A DNA stretch of 18,112 bases, from assembly GCA_934597165.1 (NCBI GenBank), contig CAKTQP010000040.1:1-18112 (forward strand), in the 5' to 3' direction. The notes under the pieces were generated by a model that saw nothing but the letters and a program-made list of their open reading frames with translations, was not told the DNA's origin and did not search any database. This DNA is from an uncultured Oscillospiraceae bacterium (GTDB taxonomy: Bacteria > Bacillota > Clostridia > Oscillospirales > Oscillospiraceae). Shown here one piece after another: positions 13,786-18,112 of the stretch (its first letter is position 1; each line of letters opens with the position of its first letter). The position numbers and the translations under genes are program-made.

Positions 13786-14390
13786 TTGGTCAGTCCTCCA
13801 AAGTTCTTCAAAATCTGCATCCCCACGTCACCGGATTTTTCCGGATGGAACTGGGTGCCGAACACGTTGCCGCTCTGGACGGCGGCCAGCACTTCCCCAC
13901 CGTAATCGGTGGTGGCGATGACGTTCTCCCGCCGTGCGGCGCTGCCGCAGAAGCTGTGGACGAAGTACACGTAGCACCCCTCGTCCAGCCCGGCGAACAG
14001 CGGGGACGGGTTGGGGAATTTTAAGCTGTTCCAGCCGATGTGGGGCAGCTTGAGATTGGTCTCGATCAGCTCCACCTGTCCGGGGACGAAGCCCAGACCG
14101 TCGGTCTTGCGCACTTCGCTGCTCCAGTCGAACAACAGCTGCATCCCCAGGCAGATGCCCAGCATGGGCTTCCTGGCGGCCTGCTCTTTCAGGGTGGACA
14201 CCAGGCCGGTCTGCTGCAATTTCTCCGCCGCGTCGGGGAACGCCCCTACGCCGGGTAGGATGATGCCGTCCGCTCGTTCCAGGTCGGACGCTTGGTCGGT
14301 GATCTTGCTCTCCCGACCGATATACTGCAAGGCGTTGGTGACACTCATCAGGTTGCCCACGCCGTAGTCGATCACTGCGATATAGCCCAT
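13782..14390 (-). CDS. hisH: Imidazole glycerol phosphate synthase, glutaminase subunit
   Basis: HisH releases ammonia from glutamine and channels it to HisF. It has 202 residues. The class I glutamine amidotransferase triad is visible: Cys in LGICLGMQLLF and the His-Glu pair in GTQFHPEKSG. Oxyanion-strand residues are in ILPGVGAFPDA. The start codon immediately follows the hisB stop (no spacer) and uses AAGGGAG inside the hisB end. The stop overlaps the hisA start. Confidence 0.97.
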   Translation of the reverse strand: MGYIAVIDYGVGNLMSVTNALQYIGRESKITDQASDLERADGIILPGVGAFPDAAEKLQQTGLVSTLKEQAARKPMLGICLGMQLLFDWSSEVRKTDGLGFVPGQVELIETNLKLPHIGWNSLKFPNPSPLFAGLDEGCYVYFVHSFCGSAARRENVIATTDYGGEVLAAVQSGNVFGTQFHPEKSGDVGMQILKNFGGLTK

Positions 14391-14969
14391 TTACAACACT
14401 CCCTTTGTGGACACCACGCCGCTGCCTTCCATCTTCACGGCGTCCCGCACCGCCATGCCCAAGCTCTTGAACAGGCCCTCGGTGATGTGGTGGGCGTTGG
14501 CTCCATAGAAACACTTCTGGTGGAGGGTGATACCGGCGTTCATGGCCAGGGCACGCATGAACTCCACCGTCAGGCAGCTGTCGTACTCGCCGATGCGCTC
14601 CTGGGGCATGGGGGCGTCAAAGACCAGATAGGGGCGGTTGGAGAAATCCAGCGCCGTGAAGGTCAACGCCTCGTCCATGGGCACGTAGCAGCTGCCAAAC
14701 CGCCGGATGCCCGCCCGGTCGCCCAGTGCCTTTTTCAGCGCCAGACCCAGGCAGATGCCCACGTCCTCCACCGTGTGGTGACCGTCCACATAGATGTCGC
14801 CGGTGGCCTGAACGGTGAGGCCAATTTTCGCATAGAACCCGAAGGCGGTGAGCATATGGTCGAAGAAGCCGATGCCGGTCTTCACGTTCACGTCGCCGCC
14901 GTCCAGGTTCACGGTGACGCCAATCTGGGTCTCTTTGGTGTCTCGCATGACGGTTCCAATCCGTGCCAT
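14391..14969 (-). CDS. hisB: Imidazoleglycerol-phosphate dehydratase
   Basis: HisB here is the monofunctional dehydratase (IGP to imidazole acetol phosphate), without the phosphatase domain of the E. coli fusion. It has 192 residues from ATG 14969, chosen because GGGAGGG is properly spaced to it; ATG 14975 would touch that ribosome site. Metal-binding His/Glu motifs are visible: GIGFFDHML, DGHHTVEDVGI, MDEALT, EFMRALAMNAGITLH and GANAHHITEGLFKSL. It lies 15 bases after hisD and abuts hisH. Confidence 0.96.
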   Translation of the reverse strand: MARIGTVMRDTKETQIGVTVNLDGGDVNVKTGIGFFDHMLTAFGFYAKIGLTVQATGDIYVDGHHTVEDVGICLGLALKKALGDRAGIRRFGSCYVPMDEALTFTALDFSNRPYLVFDAPMPQERIGEYDSCLTVEFMRALAMNAGITLHQKCFYGANAHHITEGLFKSLGMAVRDAVKMEGSGVVSTKGVL

Positions 14970-14984
14970 GGTCATCCCTCCCGG

Positions 14985-16259
14985 TTACTCAAATCGTACT
15001 TTGATGGCATTGGCGTGAGCGGTCAGATGCTCCGTCTCCGCAAACACCTCGATGTTTTTGTGGATGCTGCCCAGGGTGTCCTGGTCGAACTCCATGATGC
15101 TGGTCATCTTCAAAAAGCTGTCCACGGACAGGGGCGAGAAGAACCGCGCCGTGCCCGAGGTGGGCAGGACGTGGGCGGGACCGGCAAAGTAATCGCCCAG
15201 AGGCTCCGGCGCCCAGTGACCCAGGAAGATGGCGCCTGCGTTGTGGATGTAGGGCAGGAGGGCACGGGGCTGGGCGGTGCAGATTTCCAAATGCTCCGGT
15301 GCGATCAGGTCGGCCAGTTCCGCACAGCGCTCCAAGGTGTCGCAGACGATGGCGGCACCGAAGTTGGCAAAGGACTGCTCCATGATCTCGCTGCGCTCCA
15401 GGTAGGACATCTGGCGGATGATTTCCTTGTCCACCGCCTCCGCCAGCGCCTGGCTGGTGGTGAGCAGCATGGGAGACGCCAGCTTGTCGTGCTCCGCCTG
15501 GCTCATCAGGTCGGCGGCCACGAACTTGGGGTTGGCGGTGTCGTCCGCCACGATGAGGATTTCCGACGGGCCTGCCACCATGTCGATGTCCACAGTGCCG
15601 TAGGCCATCCGCTTGGCCGCTGCCACGTAGGCGCTGCCCGGCCCCACCAGCTTGTCCACTCGCGGGATGAATCCAGCGCCGTACATCAGCGCCGCCACCG
15701 CCTGGACACCGCCCACGCCGATGACCCGATCGACCCCGGCGATCTTGGCCGCAGCCAGCACCGCCTGGTTCAAGTTCTCCGTGGGAGGCGTCACCATGAC
15801 GATCTCCTTGACCCCGGCCACCTTGGCGGGGACGGCGTTCATGAGGACGCTGGAGGGATAGGCGGCGGTGCCGCCGGGGACGTAGACGCCCACCCGGGTC
15901 AGGCCGCGGACGATGCGTCCTACCTTACCGCCGTCCGGGTTGGTCCACTCCACCGTCTTGCACAGCAGGTGCTCGTTGTAGTCCCGGATGTTCTGGGCTG
16001 CGTGCTCCATGGCGGAAATCAGCTTGGGGTCACAGGCGTCATAGGCCGCCTGCAGCTCTTCCTTGGTGAACTCCTTGGGCTCTGCCCCGTCCAGCTTCAC
16101 GCTGTACTCCCGGACGGCCTCATAGCCCCGCGCCTTCACGTCCGCCATCATTTGGGCGGCGGTGCGGTTGATCTCTTCTCCGATCTCCGCCGCACGGGTA
16201 CGCAAATTATCGATCAGCGCCAGCTCTGCCGCGCCGTCTGCTTTGATGATCTGAATCAT
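14985..16259 (-). CDS. hisD: Histidinol dehydrogenase
   Basis: HisD performs the last two steps of the pathway, oxidising histidinol to histidine with two NAD+. It has 424 residues, the normal length. Conserved stretches are YVPGGTAAYPSSVLMNAVPA, VGPGSAYVAAAKR (family usually GPGNxYV), AGPSEILIVAD, SQAEHDKLASP (zinc-ligand Gln and His), IAPEHLE (catalytic Glu-His), and the C-terminal block around GPAHVLPTSGTARFFSPLSV, with the final zinc His in TEHLTAHANAI. It starts three bases after the hisG stop. Confidence 0.97.
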   Translation of the reverse strand: MIQIIKADGAAELALIDNLRTRAAEIGEEINRTAAQMMADVKARGYEAVREYSVKLDGAEPKEFTKEELQAAYDACDPKLISAMEHAAQNIRDYNEHLLCKTVEWTNPDGGKVGRIVRGLTRVGVYVPGGTAAYPSSVLMNAVPAKVAGVKEIVMVTPPTENLNQAVLAAAKIAGVDRVIGVGGVQAVAALMYGAGFIPRVDKLVGPGSAYVAAAKRMAYGTVDIDMVAGPSEILIVADDTANPKFVAADLMSQAEHDKLASPMLLTTSQALAEAVDKEIIRQMSYLERSEIMEQSFANFGAAIVCDTLERCAELADLIAPEHLEICTAQPRALLPYIHNAGAIFLGHWAPEPLGDYFAGPAHVLPTSGTARFFSPLSVDSFLKMTSIMEFDQDTLGSIHKNIEVFAETEHLTAHANAIKVRFE

Positions 16260-16262
16260 GTG

Positions 16263-16898
16263 TTATCCCTCAATATACTGTTCGCACTTTCCGATAAAGT
16301 CCAAAATCTCGTTTTTGTACAGCTTCATGCTGGCCGTGTTCACGATGAGCCGGGCGCTGATGGGCGCCACCGTCTCGATGGGCACCAGGCCGTTGGCTTT
16401 TAAGGTCGCACCGGTCTCCACGATGTCCACGATGGCGTCGGCCAGCCCCAAAATGGGCGCCAGCTCCACGCTGCCTTCGATCTTGATGACGTCCACGTCC
16501 ATGCCCTTGGCGGCGAAAAACGCCTTGGTCACCGCCGGGTATTTGGAGGCGATGGTGCGGGTCTTGTAGGTGCCATAAAAATCGCTGCCCTCTTTCACCG
16601 CCAGGGCAAAGCGGCACTTGCCGAAGCCCAAGTCCAGCACTTCAAAGAAGCTGCCCCCCTGCTCCATGATGGTGTCCTTGCCCACGATGCCCAGGTCGCA
16701 GATGCCATGCTCCACGTAGGTGATGACGTCGGGGGCTTTGGACAGGACGGCGTCCAGGGGGTAGTTGGGGATGGAGTGGACCAGGCGGCGGCCGGGGTCT
16801 TTGATGGGGGAGCAATCCAGTCCCGCCCGCTCAAAGAGTGCCACGCTGTTGTCCTGTAATCTGCCCTTGGTCAGGGCGATGCGCAATCTGTTACTCAT
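16263..16898 (-). CDS. hisG: ATP phosphoribosyltransferase catalytic subunit, short form
   Basis: HisG joins ATP and PRPP in the first, feedback-controlled step. At 211 residues it is the short form that lacks the C-terminal regulatory domain and needs HisZ. Recognisable boxes are MSNRLRIALTKGRLQDNS, ELAPILGLADAIVDIVETG (PRPP-binding) and TLKANGL. Its start overlaps the hisZ stop by four bases (ATGA, 16895-16898), matching the requirement for both subunits together. Confidence 0.97.
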   Translation of the reverse strand: MSNRLRIALTKGRLQDNSVALFERAGLDCSPIKDPGRRLVHSIPNYPLDAVLSKAPDVITYVEHGICDLGIVGKDTIMEQGGSFFEVLDLGFGKCRFALAVKEGSDFYGTYKTRTIASKYPAVTKAFFAAKGMDVDVIKIEGSVELAPILGLADAIVDIVETGATLKANGLVPIETVAPISARLIVNTASMKLYKNEILDFIGKCEQYIEG

Positions 16899-18067
16899 AC
16901 CGATACCTCCCGCTGTCCTTTGTCGTCCAATACGATGACGGTCTTGACGCCGTGCTCCCGTGCCATCTGCATGGTGCTCTCCAGCTTCAGGCAGGGGGAG
17001 AGCTGACAGGTGCCCTCCGGGGTGTGATCCACGATGGACAGGGCCCAGCCCAGCAGCTCCGGCTCGAAGTGGATGACCTTCTCCACCTGGGGCAGCTCCG
17101 CCTTAGGCAGGCAGGAGGCCAGAGCGTCCACGTCCACGGCGAACCCGGTGGCTTTGGCGGGACGGCCGAAGCAGGTGGCCAGGTTGTCATAGCGGCCGCC
17201 GGAGAGGACGGCCACGCCAGCACCCTCGGCGTAGCCCCGGAAGATGACGCCGGTGTAGTAGTCCAGCTGGTGCACCATGCCCAGGTCGAACTTCACGTGG
17301 TCGCCGAAGCCGGCGGCGCACAGGGTATCATATAAGGTACGCAAGTAGGCGGTGACCTCGGTGGGGCCGCCCTGGAGGGCTTCCGCCTCGTCCAGCACTT
17401 CCACGCCGCCGAACAGGAAGGCCAGGCGCTTGATGGCGGCGCAGCCCTCTTGCTTTTCGTAAGGAATGAGGAAATCGTTCAGGGCTGCATAGCTCTTGCC
17501 CTCGATGAGGGAGCGCATCTTCTCCGTCTCCTCCTCGTCCATGTCCAGCCGGTCGGCGAACAGGCGGAAGATACCGGCATGTCCCAATTCCACGTGGAAT
17601 TTCTCCAGACCGCAGGCTTTCATAGACTCCACTGCGGCGGCGATGACCTCCAGGTCGGCTTTGATGCCGCCTGCGCCGATGAGCTCGATGCCGCACTGGG
17701 GGATCTCGCTGCTATTGCCCTTGTTGCCGGTGTTGGAGCGGTAGACGGTGCCGTTATAGAAGAACCGCCGGGGCAGGACCATGTCCTTGAGCTTGGTGCC
17801 GGCCACGCGGGCGATAGGGGTGGTCATATCCGGCCGCATGACGCAAATTTTGCCGCTGCGGTCGATGACCTTGGTGAGGTTTTCCTGGGGAATATTGTTG
17901 CCCGCCAGGGTGAACACGTCATAGTATTCCATCTCCGGCGTCATGATTTCCGTATAACCCCGCTGGCGGAACACGCGGGTGAGCTGGCTCTGGACGCTGC
18001 GCCGCTCCATGCACTCGCCGAACAGGCGGTCCCGGGTGCCCTCCGGGGTATTGGGGATGTATTTCAT
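16895..18067 (-). CDS. hisZ: ATP phosphoribosyltransferase regulatory subunit
   Basis: HisZ is a histidyl-tRNA synthetase paralogue that activates short HisG and mediates feedback by histidine. It has 390 residues. The class II synthetase core is visible: TPEGTRDRLFGE near the start, RPDMTTPIARV, RRFFYNGTVYRS and a YYTGVIFRGYAEG/SGGRYDNL segment. It does not have the full C-terminal anticodon-binding domain of a functional HisRS, and it sits directly ahead of hisG. AGGAG lies 10 bases upstream of ATG 18067. It is the first histidine gene in the window; the 45 bases beyond it show no feature I can call. Confidence 0.95.
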   Translation of the reverse strand: MKYIPNTPEGTRDRLFGECMERRSVQSQLTRVFRQRGYTEIMTPEMEYYDVFTLAGNNIPQENLTKVIDRSGKICVMRPDMTTPIARVAGTKLKDMVLPRRFFYNGTVYRSNTGNKGNSSEIPQCGIELIGAGGIKADLEVIAAAVESMKACGLEKFHVELGHAGIFRLFADRLDMDEEETEKMRSLIEGKSYAALNDFLIPYEKQEGCAAIKRLAFLFGGVEVLDEAEALQGGPTEVTAYLRTLYDTLCAAGFGDHVKFDLGMVHQLDYYTGVIFRGYAEGAGVAVLSGGRYDNLATCFGRPAKATGFAVDVDALASCLPKAELPQVEKVIHFEPELLGWALSIVDHTPEGTCQLSPCLKLESTMQMAREHGVKTVIVLDDKGQREVSV

Positions 18068-18112
18068 TGCCTTTGCACTCCTATCTGAAAAACGGGCTTG
18101 GGGGTGGGTGCG

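Noticed and set aside
14292..16403. Long (703-residue) + strand open frame opposite hisD, hisB and hisH
   Set aside because: It is the antisense shadow of GC-rich genes; the - strand frames encode complete, well-known histidine enzymes.
16895..18067. HisS (histidyl-tRNA synthetase) instead of HisZ
   Set aside because: The anticodon-binding domain is incomplete and the gene overlaps short-form hisG, the hallmark of HisZ.
1..18112. CRISPR array, tRNA, rRNA or transposase genes
   Set aside because: No regularly spaced direct repeats, no tRNA-like cloverleaf and no transposase motifs were seen on either strand.

Overview
The window looks like the chromosome of a Gram-positive gut-type Clostridia (Firmicutes, perhaps near Ruminococcaceae/Oscillospiraceae). 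The reasons are sortase-anchored LPxTG pilins, the HisZ plus short HisG form of ATP phosphoribosyltransferase, strong AGGAGG-type ribosome sites, and a GC-rich backbone interrupted by AT-rich patches. The genus assignment is inference.

Region 1 (1 to about 1632, + strand, AT-rich) looks like the end of an integrated element. It holds the last codons of an unrecognised gene (possibly a recombinase) and a gene for a PD-(D/E)XK-type nuclease. The nuclease reading frame is broken, or slips by -1, at an A-AAA-AAG heptamer. Two copies of an 11-bp repeat, GAGACGGTGGT, lie 1.5 kb apart. Each encodes VETVV shortly before a stop, which resembles the C-terminus of the 23S rRNA uracil methyltransferase gene (rumA/rlmD), a known integration target. 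They may be attachment sites flanking a small cargo unit.

Region 2 (about 1690 to 10880, all - strand) is a seven-gene pilus operon. In transcription order it encodes a coiled-coil protein, a type I signal peptidase, a very large surface adhesin (Cys/His repeats, CHAP hydrolase, VWA and Cna-B domains, LPNTG anchor; now in two frames), a backbone pilin (LPSTG), a class C sortase, a minor or basal pilin (LPQTG) and a second sortase. Genes are joined by ATGA overlaps or short gaps. A perfect hairpin separates backbone pilin from sortase C, and a 16-bp stem hairpin closes the operon. The likely workflow is export and signal cleavage, polymerisation of the pilins by sortase C, then anchoring. The leader upstream contains a terminator-like hairpin with a T6 tract, a candidate attenuator.

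Region 3 (11340 to 18067, - strand) is an intact histidine biosynthesis operon, hisZ-hisG-hisD-hisB-hisH-hisA-hisF-hisIE, closed by its own terminator at 11296-11332. The hisIE product carries two tandem HisE domains, the second with lost metal ligands. No hisC is present in the window.

Three or possibly four single-base frame breaks lie in the mobile and surface genes and none in the histidine genes. Whether they are sequencing errors, decay or switching cannot be settled from the sequence alone.
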